Shown in pieces: positions 1 to 10,740 of a stretch of DNA of 64,000 nucleotides (within the stretch, counting starts at the first letter, position 1; the number at the start of each line of letters is the position of its first letter). The translations under genes and the position numbers were made by a program. Below the pieces are notes generated by a model that saw only the letters and a list, made by a program, of their open reading frames with translations, had not been told where the DNA came from and did not search any database. Source of the stretch: Lyophyllum atratum (lineage: Eukaryota > Basidiomycota > Agaricomycetes > Agaricales > Lyophyllaceae); the NCBI GenBank assembly GCA_014905825.1, contig JACGCN010000004.1:1054001-1118000 (forward strand), written 5' to 3'.

Positions 1-359
1 CATAAGCTTTCGATCGCTGTAATTCGGACTGCGTTTCTCCAGTAACTCGACTGCCCTATCTACACTGTTAATGACGATTGTGATCCGCCCCAGGACATTA
101 AGGTGCATGATATCGCCTGGGTGCAGTTCAATGGTCGATCTCTTCGTGAATTCCAGCGTGTTGACATACCATAGGCTTTCCCAAGTCTATAGAAAAAGAC
201 GTGGAAGTCAGAAGTGGGCGCGAGCCTGAGGTGTCCTACGAGCGTATCGGCCGGGGGACTAGGAGGAAGAGGCAGACGGCGTAGTCGGCGCTTGCGGAAG
301 AACTGGAATAACACTGCACAGGCTGCGACGAAGCAAGCAGCTTGTAAATAAGGGGACAT
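1..359 (-). CDS. Cytochrome P450, N-terminal part (cut by window edge)
   Basis: Start of a haem-thiolate monooxygenase that would sit on the ER membrane. Exon 1 (170-359) encodes a hydrophobic anchor (LQAACFVAACAVLFQFF), a basic stop-transfer (RKRRLRRL) and the proline hinge PLPPSPP. A 53-bp GT-AG intron (117-169) leads to exon 2 with GDIMHLNVLG, VDRAVELLEKRS and NYSDRKLM, the N-terminal pattern of large Agaricomycete P450 families resembling CYP5144/CYP5150. The I-helix, ExxR and haem cysteine lie outside the window, so activity cannot be judged. The ATG at 357-359 is the first in frame and directly precedes the anchor. Family assignment is firm; subfamily is not. Confidence 0.88.
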
Positions 360-750
360 GGCCGCGGTAAGGAATCAACGATCAACAGGATGTCCATGCA
401 TTCTTCGTGAGACCGATTTCGCGTCTTCCACACCTTGACATCGTGGATGGACGTCCAACGGAACCGAAGTGGAAAGCTTGCCGGACGGCGAAGCGGACAT
501 TGTTGACGCAAACATTCCTAAACAAACGCGTGACATTTTGGGACGCGAAGTTCCATTGTGCGAGCAACTTGCATGTGTACATTTGTTGGACCTCGGAATT
601 GTGTAACCCAGCACTCGCCCCAGAGACAAGACACCACCCTCTCAGTGATTCCGGTCTCCGGACCTCTTTCCCTCAGCTCCCCTGGACCTGGTGCAATAGT
701 TTTGGGGAAGGCCATCCCGATGCCATATAATTTATTTTGTCATTGTGAAT
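360..750. other. Intergenic, promoter side of the P450
   Basis: About 390 bp between the P450 start and the 3' end of the transporter. Overlapping short open frames on both strands show no domain and no consistent splice sites. I see no RNA gene or repeat here. It presumably holds the P450 promoter and the transporter's 3' UTR. Confidence 0.5.
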
Positions 751-2222
751 CTATTTCTTGACTTTTGTGTCTCCGGCTGCTGAGAACATGACGCTACCAA
801 GAAACACCATTCCAGCTCCAATTCCCAATTGCACATTCCAACCATCACCGAACCACCAAATGCTGAGGCATAGGCTTAGCGCCTTCCTCGCTGTCAATAC
901 TAGATTAGTTGATACAGAGGAAACTTGCTGTGGCTCAGAGTTTAGTGAGGTGAACAGCGAGGACGGGATATGCATGACGCACTGATGAAAGTCTATTGAC
1001 GCCTGAAACACAAACGAGTTGCGAAACAAGGTTTCCTCCTAGGGTAACGACGGAAACCAAAGTGGAGGATGAGGAACGGCCATGTGAGAGGCTTGATATC
1101 CCCTGTTTGATATCAGAGGCCAGGAATAGGAACACGGGGAGCGCGAGGAAGTGCTGAACGGGCCGCATTCTCGATTAACGGGACAACATGATGAGAAGAA
1201 TCAGCATACCGTATAAAATACGCCCTCCTTCCAGCAGGGCCCATATTTCTTATATGTCTTCTCTTGCAACAATCCAAGAAAAGCTGTCAAAAACAGAGAT
1301 ACAACGAGCATAGCGACTCCAGTCATATACTTCCGCAGATCTTCCGAAGTTTGCACGGGTGACTTGGTTGAAGCTGAACTCGGTGGTTTACTAGTAGGCT
1401 TGGAAAGTGTCGCTAGAATAACACCGACGGAAACGAAGACGACGGACGTCTTGTTGAAGCATTAGTATCACTTGCGCGAACGGCATGGACTATACTCACT
1501 ATTTGCATCCAAGAGTAGCGCTTCTTGAGGAAAACGACGCCGAAAAGCATCGAAACCACCAGCCCTGCGGAACCAGAAACTTAGTCCTCGTGCGCCTTGA
1601 TCAGAATTAGGACCCACCTGCTGAGCGGAACACGATAAGCAAGGTCAACGGGACGTTATAAGCGAACGCCCAGTTATTCAGCAGAGATCCCGTAGTCAAT
1701 ACGAGCACCTGCAGAACCCATTGTCGGAGAGGGACCTGTCGAGATTTGAGTCGGGGAAGCCAGTGATTAGATTCATATCTGAGGAAAGTCGGTAGCGACT
1801 GGATAGTAATGAACAGCATCTGAGAGAAGGTGAGGGCAGAGCCTTTGGACCCTGTATTCAGTTCTGTCCTGTACATAATGGATTTTGAGGCGTACCGATA
1901 CGTGGATTCATCATGAGGAGCTGCTCGTATGCCCACACATTCCTGAGGACAATTAGTGTGGCCGATCGACTGATCAACCCAAAGAACCTACGTGCAGCAA
2001 CCGCCCAGAACCATGGATATAGTCTACCTTGAATCTGAGCCTGAGATGACCCAACAAAGGTATGATAAGAAGTGCATTGCTCACGGAATAGTAGTCTAGG
2101 ATAACTGGTGCTATCTGAGAGACAGACACGCCTGGGTCCACATTTTTAAGTCCAATGTCAGGAGCACCAGCTCTGGCCGATGTGGCCTGTCTGCCTGAGG
2201 CATTCTTGCGCCTGACAGACAT
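751..2222 (-). CDS. UDP-N-acetylglucosamine transporter, UAA/YEA4-like
   Basis: Golgi/ER nucleotide-sugar transporter of the UAA (EamA-related) family; YEA4-type members carry UDP-GlcNAc for glycosylation and chitin-related routes. I read eight exons. Exon 1 (2085-2222) starts MSVRRKNASG; the next gives MVLGGCCTNVW, the first-helix GGCC(S/T)N signature. Then come YEQLLMMNPRIG, GSALTFSQMLFITIQ, LLNNWAFAYNVPLTLLIVFRS, FGVVFLKKRYSWMQI, LLQEKTYKKYG, HFLALPVFLF, VNRLSSQVSSVS and NLVLTARKALSLCLS, all in family order. The C-terminus ends KVKK, like a dilysine retrieval signal (inference). Several of the splice joins fall inside conserved motifs, which supports them. Length (about 400 residues) fits the family. 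Substrate is inferred from family resemblance. Confidence 0.88.
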
Positions 2223-2434
2223 GGTGTGATCCAGAGCAAGTCGAAAAAAGATGGTATGCTCTATGCGATGGTCATAGTCGGACAGGTATGTTTGTAGTGG
2301 GCAGAAGCGACAGCGAATAACCCGGGATATGAGATTGGCCCTGATTGGTGATGGTATGACCAGCCGTCCTGACAACACAACTCGTGCACTAACTTACACA
2401 TTGTACAACACGAAGGCTATGGACTTCCTTCGAC

Positions 2435-3439
2435 TTAGGCAAAACTCTGCGCTAGAGTTGCGGAGAACCTGAGACGCATATACAGCATCGCCCATTTCCC
2501 ACTCTTATCTTTACAATCCACTTGACATTCTTCCTCAACTTCGTCCATGATCTCCTTGGCTTCCTCATTCGAGAGACCACCCAGAAGAGAGGTGCGAGCG
2601 AACACCTGGAGCCATCCACTTAATCCTGTTGGTAGCGGTGTGACCCGGGGCGTGAGGGATAGGTGGGTTGGCGTGAAACCCGCCGTTACCAACAACTGAA
2701 GGTCGGCATGAATAAAACCTTCTTCAATCAGAAAAAGTTGCTGACCTTCACATAGTCCTCCATTGACGGGAAAAACCAGGGATCGCGCGACACAGGGTCA
2801 TGCCCTCGAGATTTTAACGCGCGATACAACGCGGACCTGATACCTACTTATATTGTCAGAGATTTCTGCCAACGTCGACATGAGCTCCGCATCCCACCGA
2901 TGCAGTTCATGAAGCCTCCCATCTCTGCCACGATCCGGCCACCTGGCTTTAGAACTTGCTTCGCGCTCTCCAGGACTCCGGCGGGGTCCCGCTTGCACCA
3001 ATGCAAGGCTGCATTACTGAACACCGCGTCAAACTTCTGGTGCAGATGTGGAATGTCGTTGGGGAGCTTCAGCGACTGTATGTCGGACACAAAGGCATGC
3101 TGGACGCCGTTAAATTTGGCCTGGGCAATCTGGAAAGTCATTTTAGATGGCTGATCCACAATCTGATCTCCTGTAATAACATACCATGCTCTCACTGGAG
3201 TCAACGCCAACCACCACACCACCATTCACGCCCGAGACGAAGCTCTGAAGTTCAAGGGTCACCTCCCCGCTCCCGCACCCGAAGTCCATTATGCGTTCTC
3301 CAGGTTGTGCTGCGAGGAGCTCAAGGACAGGCGCAGTGAACGCAGGCGAATACACGAAGGGCACGCTCTTATTGTAGAGGGATGCAGACCAACCTGACGC
3401 GTCTGGCTGGTCAGCACGCTCGGTGATATTGGTGCACAT
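2435..3439 (-). CDS. SAM-dependent methyltransferase (class I)
   Basis: Small-molecule type methyltransferase with a Rossmann fold. Four exons. Exon 1 begins MCTNITERADQP and carries motif I (RIMDFGCGSGEVTLEL) and the acidic ribose-binding strand (VVGVDSSESM). Exon 2 has FDAVFSNAALHWCK (motif IV region) and VLKPGGRIVAEMGG (motif V/VI). A join after MNCIG continues with VRSALYRALKSRGHDP, then WFFPSMEDYVK and LLVTAGFTPTHLSL. The HWCK and GGF pattern resembles trans-aconitate or sterol-type methyltransferases; the substrate is unknown. It lies head to tail with the Vip1-like gene on the same strand. All catalytic-domain motifs look intact. Confidence 0.85.
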
Positions 3440-3818
3440 AATGTTAGTTAAGGGTGGCAGTTTTCGTTGAGGGTATCATGATTCTACGAACTCATACACA
3501 GGTTCCAAATATCGCGCAGATGACCTGCAGGATAATTGACGGCCGAACGCGTCGGTGACTAGATCCGGCAGTGTATATACCTGATGAGCTTGGATGTCGG
3601 CCGATGCTGGAGGCACTCGCGACGGCCGATGGTCCCAGGATGGACCTGTGACAAACGAAAAACACTTCGTTGAGCTTCGTTGCAAATTTGCGATGACAAG
3701 TTAAGTTGCGAAATAAGCTTGATATACACTAGTGGGACTAATTACTTCGTACAACAGAGTCCAATGGGTAATGCATATAATGTACAGCAGTACTTTGAGG
3801 TCCCCTGAATCCAAGAAA

Positions 3819-4984
3819 TCAAATGACAGTTGGTGCAGCTTGAGTGACTGGGTTGGGCTGAGCCTCTGATCCACCTGCCACATCCGACTTCTCCCCAGAT
3901 GTAGTCGATGACCCAGTGGCTTTGTGCTCCTCTGCGATACGACGGGCTTCCTCATGTATGTCGTGAACCTGCTTGCTCGTAGAGGTATAGAAATCTCGAA
4001 CTTTCTGTCCAAGAGGAGAGGAGATGGCTCTGGCGTAGAACTGGAAAGATGGAACGACCGAACAAGGTCAAACTTCGAAGCTGCCAACGCAGTAAGAGGA
4101 ACATACATCGTTTGCCGTCTTTGAGAAGCCTTTCTGCTCATCGACACTCTTGGCCTGCTGCGCTGCTGCATTGACTGTCTCCTGGACCTTTCCTGAGATA
4201 GTCTGGTCGGGACCTAACGTGCGCGCTCCGAGAGAGTTATCGAGAGAATGGAAATAAGAGAGGAAACGCTTCGAAATCCCTTGCTTATCTGCGATTGCAG
4301 TTGAATTAGCTCTTTCGAACTGTACAGAGAGATGGCGTACGGTCAAGCTCGATTGCACGCTGCAGGACTTGGTCTGAGAGTTTGTATCCCTTTGCAAGAT
4401 ATTCCGCCGCGACTGATGAAGCAAAATAATTTCAACGGACGAAAGCTTCACGGATGCTCAGCAGGACTTACTACCGGCTCTGGGCTTGTCTGATTGATCG
4501 GGCGGGTGGCCATCCTTCGAGGCCTTCTCCTCATCTTCGTGAGCAATTTCCGACTCCACCTTTAGGGTGGACCCGCCCAAAGTGCCACCGTTTAACTAGG
4601 AAAGGTCAGTCGATGAAGATCCACGCTTTGTATAGAGTTGGTTATACCATCGTCGCGGTCTTAGCCGCAGAAGGCTTCTCAAAATGAATTACTGCCTTGC
4701 CTGGCTCCGGAAACTCGATGTGTTTGATCCTGCCATATGATGGTCAGATAAAAGCTTTGGTGGTCCTAAAGTATGCTGGACTTGCTTTCCGCAAAATCTA
4801 GCAAAGAGATGAAGAGTTAGGTCCTGTTCAGAAAATCATTAGACAGAATCGCATACGTGAAAAAGTCGTGAAGCTGGGCCTCTGTTGTGTCGGGCGAGAT
4901 TCCTGATACCTACGACGGGTTTAGAATGCTTTGCGACGAAGGGAAGAGTGAATATACATGGACTGGATATACGGGCTCGGACAT
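3819..4984 (-). CDS. vip1: Vip1-like RRM protein
   Basis: RNA-recognition-motif protein resembling fission yeast Vip1. Spliced exons give MSEPVYPVHVSGISPDTTEA, QLHDFFTFCGKIKHIEFPEP and GKAVIHFEKPSAAKTA (one RRM with a degenerate RNP1). The conserved tail follows: IAAEYLAKGYKLSDQVL, KRFLSYFHSLDNS, TISGKVQETVNAAAQQAKS and SKQVHDIHEEARRIAEEH. The FCGK segment comes from a 12-nt microexon (4786-4797) followed by an intron with a GC donor (4730-4785); the reading frame and the RRM demand both. The C-terminal third is helical and charged. Stop codon at 3819-3821. Cellular role in basidiomycetes is not established by sequence. Confidence 0.85.
4786..4797 (-). other. 12-nt microexon followed by GC-AG intron
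   Basis: Within the Vip1-like gene the stretch ATTTTGCGGAAA supplies residues F-C-G and parts of T and K. It is preceded by ...CTAG and followed by GCAAGT, the usual extended donor of GC-AG introns; the downstream acceptor is GGCAG at 4730-4734. Using it restores the RRM sequence DFFTFCGKIKHIEF exactly. Confidence 0.75.
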
Positions 4985-5953
4985 GATGGTTATGGTTGAG
5001 ATTTGGAGAATGACGCTCTCACAACTGCGGTCTTTATACTCTCGATGACATCATCTTGCGTGCATGTGATTTTTGGTAAACTGGATCGCGTAGCTGAGAG
5101 CTGCTGCGTGAGTGCTTGAGCTTTCAGGGTTTTCGACGTTATGCAAGATCTCTGCACAAGCGCTTAATGCTCATCGACATCGGGGACTCGACGAACAGTA
5201 TTGGTATTGACATCTACTGCTTTCATATTCGCATCCACCCCTCGATCATAACTTTAAAACCACCGATGGAAGGCTCCGAAGGCGCGCTCACTCCTGGACA
5301 TAATCATGGATGAAATACAGACTTACACGATCACCGAGCGCGAGCAACTTCAGGGTCGCTCACAGACGCGGTTGAATGTATGACGTCATACAATTAAATC
5401 AATACAGTAGATCACGTGCCTTTAACAGAGGAAATGACTCGCTTGAACGGGGTTGTTCCTTGTCCGACTCTTCCTTGAACCTCCGTGATACGCTGGCCCT
5501 CCTGCTTCAAGTTACTGCGTCCTCTTCGTATCCTACCTGCGCTAAAGGTCGGTCGACGCGCTCTACCTTCAAGTCTTCAAAAGCTCAGCCTACTTTTCAA
5601 AAACGGAATCAAATTGATTGACAGACGTCACGGTGGTGCCACGCTCGAAAAAAACTTTTACCATTCCATCTTGTACTTCCAAAGACTCGCGCACTTGCTT
5701 TGGCATCCTCCGAGACTCTTTATAGATCGCACAGAAGCACTCAAGGAAAAGCTAGGCACCGTGTCCTCATTGTGGTGTCAGGTGGCGCCAGGCTGGAAGT
5801 GAGGCCACACTACGAAGGAAGAAAGTCTGTTTTCCAATCTCAGGAAACTATTCTCGTCTCTCCGAGACACTGCCGTTGTGGTAAGCCCTTCAGATTATCG
5901 CGCGCTTGTGGTGCGTAAACATACTCATTTGTCATCCTCAGCCACTGTTAAAA
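4985..5953. other. Intergenic, divergent promoter region
   Basis: Nearly 1 kb between two divergent genes. A 105-codon open frame at 5485-5802 (+) has no recognisable domain and an in-frame AT-poor composition; I do not call it a gene. No repeat or RNA gene seen. It may hold a 5' UTR exon of the Ser/Pro-rich gene. Confidence 0.4.
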
Positions 5954-6715
5954 ATGGAAAGTTCCAATCTTCCGCCAAAAAGTACACTAGCCGACTCCCG
6001 TAATAAATCTTCCACGCCCATAGAAATTCCCAATGGACGCCGCTCCAGCATGCCGTGGAATGGCTCATCATCTGGACGCCCAACGTCACCAGATCTCATC
6101 TTTGAGATGTCTCCTGTATCCTCAGATTTTCCCTCTTCACACGAGATATGCGGATTTACAGTCTCGTCTCAAAGTTTAAGCCCTCGAGAGCCTTTCATGT
6201 ATTCGTTTCCGAAAATTTCTACGCATCGTAGACATGCACACTCCTCCCCAAGGACACAACCCTTGCAAAAATCAATATTCTCAGCCGGCGGGTCACTATT
6301 TGCTCATTCTATCCCTCCTGCCATTGCGAAACACTCCTTGTCTTCTTTATGTCCAGATATTGATGAAGAGAGTACCCTATCATCCTCCTTGACCTGTTCT
6401 AGCACAACGGATACCAAAAGTTCTTCGACAACCAAAATCACTGGGTTTACGCCAGTCACACCGAATTCCACACAAGGGTACTCGCCAATCCGATCGCTAA
6501 AATCACGGCGGCTATCTCCACCACCTCGCAGCTCGTCTTATTCCTCATCACCGTGGATATTACCTGGTAAAAGTGACGTACACGGCGAGGAGACCGGGTC
6601 TTTAGAAACGGATCCCAGCTCCTTCGAGTTTGAAAGACACCTGATGCGTCGGATCGAAGGCCGGAGTCCTCGCCGATTCCGCAGACTGCCTCTCGTGTCC
6701 TCAATACGGGTATAA
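5954..6715 (+). CDS. Ser/Pro-rich hypothetical protein
   Basis: A 253-codon open frame from ATG 5954 with no recognised catalytic domain. Composition is rich in Ser, Pro and Thr, with repeated SSS/SP sites (SPDLIFEMSP, SPREPF, SPPPRSSSYSSSPW) as in disordered, phosphorylated fungal proteins. Near the end the basic, better-ordered segment EFERHLMRRIEGRSPRRFRR appears. The 3' end is uncertain. The frame stops at 6715, but one frame over, just downstream, lies a hydrophobic stretch (ITAILSLFFCVAIG) ending at a strong donor GTAAGT near 6751, which would suit a C-terminal membrane helix. Either an undetected intron or a frame shift may join them. Confidence 0.55.
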   Translation: MESSNLPPKSTLADSRNKSSTPIEIPNGRRSSMPWNGSSSGRPTSPDLIFEMSPVSSDFPSSHEICGFTVSSQSLSPREPFMYSFPKISTHRRHAHSSPRTQPLQKSIFSAGGSLFAHSIPPAIAKHSLSSLCPDIDEESTLSSSLTCSSTTDTKSSSTTKITGFTPVTPNSTQGYSPIRSLKSRRLSPPPRSSSYSSSPWILPGKSDVHGEETGSLETDPSSFEFERHLMRRIEGRSPRRFRRLPLVSSIRV

Positions 6716-9700
6716 CTGCAATTCTTTCGCTTTTTTTCTGCGTGGCGATTGGTAAGTAGTCCAGGTCCATTACAGCTCATATAAGATCCCTTACATCTAT
6801 TTTCGATAGATCAGACTTGTTCGGTGCGCTCCTGGCGGACCGACTTTCCTTGTGTCCAGACTTCGGCCTGAAGGCGTCAGCAGGGGACTCGTTCTGACCC
6901 ATCCAACTCTCCTTCCCCTTTTCGTTCCTCCCTCTATCCATATCTGCATTATTCCCAGCATCAACATCACTCAAGTTTATCCAGCATCAGCATTGCATCA
7001 CATACTTCAGTTTCTTAGAGCATGATTAATGACGCCCCCAGTGTCATCTCGCCACATCGTTTCCAAACTATGTACATACCTGAGCTTACCAAAGCGATCG
7101 TAAGTCCCTTGAACACCGGCCTCCGACTTAGATTTGCCATATCTCCCCTCACTACGATTACCACAATTTACACATAGAAGCCATTAGCGGATGTAGATAT
7201 CGTTTAGATCATTGTAGAGATACCCACGAAATGGACGATGGGCGTTTCAATTCACTGAGAGGCCAGATCCTGTTTGCAGCTTGCTGAATCAATTTCGGAG
7301 GTAAGGTGCGGTCAGTAAACGGTAAACGGTTTCCGGCATCTCCATCATCGCCGAAGTGCCAAATGTCACTATTGTAGACTTGCAGACCACGGCTACCAAA
7401 ATTAGCAAACGAATGGCTACTTACCGTTTACGAGCCGATGCCAAAATTCTGTGAGATCGCTGGAAGATCTCAGGCACGGGATTGGCGATCGCATGCCCGA
7501 TTTTGTCACCGAGCCTAACCTCCGGTAACTTCTTTGTTCAACAACATGCACATGGACACTAATCATTTGACCCTCGGCGGATCAGTTGATTTCACCAAGA
7601 GGGGATCCCCATCTCGATGTCCTCCAAAGTGTACGAAGGAATCAAATGGTCAGGCAGATTATCTAGGGCGAAACTCGAAGTCCACGTCCAGTTGGACAGG
7701 TTATGCAGTTGGTGTCTCGATGTGCTAGTCTAAAGCCTTTCTTCCCTCACTGCCGCCGTCAGGCTTCATATGCATCACTGCTGAGTGGCCACAGTGATGG
7801 ATTCCGACATTTCCTGTACAAAGGGCATCCACTGATTAATTAAAGAGGTTGACCATCTGGATGTGTTGGCTTCATGAGAGCACGACTTGCCAAGGTGGGG
7901 AAAGATAGGAGATCCTCATACCTTGTTGCGCCAGACTTTCCTAATCGGTGTGCGTTCGGATACCTCATGTTGATCCCGCATCAACTCGATGATGATGATT
8001 GAGGATGCAGAGGTAGGAAGGCTGTGCGGTTTCCCAGACCACCAACCTTCATTGATACGACGGGAGCAGAATGAAAGCTTTAGGTTAAAGTGCATTGTGA
8101 AACATAGAATCGAATCGGCTATGCGTTTCCTTGGATTCATGCAGATCAGGGGAGTCAATTCTTCTCTGTTCCTCGCTATCTCTGTTGGAGACATGCAAAG
8201 AATGTGGACGGACGCTTCCGAAGGTAGAGGATCTGCATGGTTCTGAGAATAAATAACCGGTAACAGAAAGGGAGCAAGAATTCAGGTGCCTTAGTCAAGG
8301 GCATGTTCAGCCATTGAATTTACGATCTGCCTGGGGGAAGTATCTTCGAAGTCTGATGGCTGTCCCACCCAAACAGCACACAAACGTCTCTTTCTGAAGG
8401 TGCATTTGAGGAGGAGTTTTGACGTGCCCTCTTTGCCAGCTGGGCATGTAAATCGCCTATCTCGGCGGTCATCAGGCTGAGATTTGATGATGATGGCGAC
8501 GAACTATAATCATTGAAAGGATGGCGCACTGCATCAGGCGCGGGACACTATCAGCTAGACGGGACTGTACAGAGCGATGAGATCGAAAGTGTCAGCGAAG
8601 CATGGAGCGCTGAGATATACGGGCGTTGCACGGGCGCAATATGAGAGTGTCAGCTCAATTTGGTATTGAGCTGACGATGTCAAGCCTTCGTGAACTATGA
8701 CTCTCAAACGTTGATCAAATGGGCGACAAGAATAGGGCACTCCTCTCACAAGTGTCAACGACTTACTATCCGTGTTGTCTATCAAATACAGACATATAAT
8801 GTCGAGAAGTTGAGAAGTGATGCTGGACTCCAGACGGTAGAAGCCGTGCAACGGCGCCGTTGAGCTTCGCGCGCCCAGTATGCGAAGTCACAGGATGTCT
8901 TGTAGGCGGCGACGTATGTATAGCGATACTGAGCAGTGCGCGCCGCGAAGACCGGGAGGATTGCTCGTCGTGAGACAAAGTGACTGGGCGCGGCTGTGAA
9001 GGCTGCATATTTGCACGAGGACAGAAGATACGCTTCGGGGTGGCGCTGCTCCAATGAACGAAAACTTGATAGATGAATCTAGATGGAAATCTCGGGGATT
9101 AGCATGTACTCGCGAGGTAAATATCGTGGAAGAATGGACACGGCAGATGTTCGCAGCATATATTTGGGTAGTCATCGGGGCTGAGACCAAATAGATCGAA
9201 AGAGTTCAAGTAGGATACGATACCTATTAGCACTGCAATACTCATGGACCACGCGGGTCCACGGAGGGAAGCCACGAAAGAAGTAGGCCGGATGTGTAAT
9301 TGAATTTACCGCTGGTAACGCCTGAAAGTAGCTGCTAGCGTATATACTAAGTTCGGCATCGTCAGGGCTAAGCGCATCGTTCGGGGATTGGATGCCCAAA
9401 GGAATACAACATCGAGTGACTGGCCAGAGTGGAGGATTCAACCAGATATCAGTGCGCGAGGTGAAACATATTGACCCTGATTCACCAAGGAGCATCATCT
9501 TGGATGGTAGCAGATCGAACTCGACCAACAGTCGAATTCAATTGAACTCTTTAGGAAATATAAATCGACACATCCAGGAGCATCTTTTGTCAGCAGCCAA
9601 AGAAGGTGATTGTGAATAAGTTCACATTTCAAGTTCTGCAAACCGAAACATACGGTACATTCGGAGTATTGAATTCGTGGGACGTGACTGGCGGGGAAAG

Positions 9701-10740
9701 GCCACTACGCTGAATGACGAAGAATGGGGCTGTGATTGTTTCCTGGTGATGTATAACGCGTTTAGCAATCCCGCGGATGACCAAAATGTACAAAGTGCCT
9801 GGATGTTATCCTACAGCTCGTCTAGCAAAGCTCGGTCGAGCTAGGAGCACCGCAGACATTTTAGACGTTCGCCCGGAGGACGGTCATCGTGGATCAGGGT
9901 GTGCCCCATGAAGAAGACGATTCCACCTGTCACGAAATTCTGATCCAAGACTTCGCGAACTGGTTCAGGTACTGGTCGCTGGATTAAAATAACCGTGTAC
10001 TTCAAGCAATTCGAAAAGACCAGCGGTGAGGATATGACTGTCGGCGCAGGGTTTGATGATGAGGCATCCGATGGCAGAGGAAATAGCCACGGGACGCTGT
10101 GGTTGCAAGGATGCGATGGCAAGACGTGAGAGACATTGGTTTCGTTACCACAATCTAGGCGGCGGACGGACCAAGAGCCTGGAGACTCGGGCGAGACACT
10201 TGGGGGCCTCGGACATGACAGTATCGCGGTGTCGAGAGACTTCAAATCAGACGTCGGTAAAGTTTGACGGCCTGTGTACGCTGTATTTTCATTTGTCGTG
10301 GGAGTCAAACCCACAATAACAGGAAGTATAACTCCTAGGTCAGTAGTGAGAACATGTCAGATATGCTCTAGGACCAGACGTCGCTAGAAAACATGAAGAT
10401 AGCTTCCTTGTAGTATTTTAGTCGGTAAGCTTGTGTCGGAACGGTTATTCGTCTGATGGTGGTGTTGTGTACCTTAGAACAATCAAATGCGTGATCAAAA
10501 ATTGAGACGATAACGGATAATGGCGGGTCTGATAGGTGGATTATCCAGCTATTGGCTTGTATGAAGAAGACGAGAGAGTCAAAGAGGGAGTACGTGGCGC
10601 AAGTCCTTGCCACACCCGTACAAATAAAGTGGGTAATTTCACGATCACGTGTCAATCAGGCATCAACCATCATTTCAAACAACTGGTCCAACAACGTCCA
10701 ACAACAGTCTACAATCTACCAGCCCTCGTCGTGCCAGACG
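6716..10740. other. Gene-poor 4-kb stretch
   Basis: No convincing gene. The longest open frames (9841-10314 minus, 157 codons; 9172-9528 minus; 7916-8194 minus) show no domain, no repeated splice pattern and no family motif. Two small inverted structures are visible: arms GTAAACGGTAA/TTACCGTTTAC at 7315-7325 and 7421-7431, and hairpin TGAGATC/GATCTCA at 7452-7472. The last few hundred bases are upstream of the Cdc11-like gene and probably hold its promoter. Degenerate mobile DNA is possible but not demonstrable by eye. Confidence 0.45.
7315..7472. repeat. Small inverted repeat plus adjacent hairpin
   Basis: An 11-bp perfect inverted pair (7315-7325 with 7421-7431) encloses about 95 bp, and 20 bp further lies a 7-bp perfect hairpin with a 7-nt loop (7452-7472). 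Lies inside the gene-poor stretch. Could be the remnant of a miniature transposon or chance. Confidence 0.35.

Noticed and set aside
3476..3685. 69-codon minus-strand open frame between two genes
   Set aside because: No motif and no splice partners; it fits 5'/3' UTR space between the methyltransferase and the Vip1-like gene.
5485..5802. 105-codon plus-strand frame upstream of the Ser/Pro-rich gene
   Set aside because: Begins without a convincing ATG context, no domain, composition unlike neighbouring coding DNA.
10053..10319. 88-codon plus-strand frame
   Set aside because: Shadow opposite the motif-free 9841-10314 frame, without domain or splice support.
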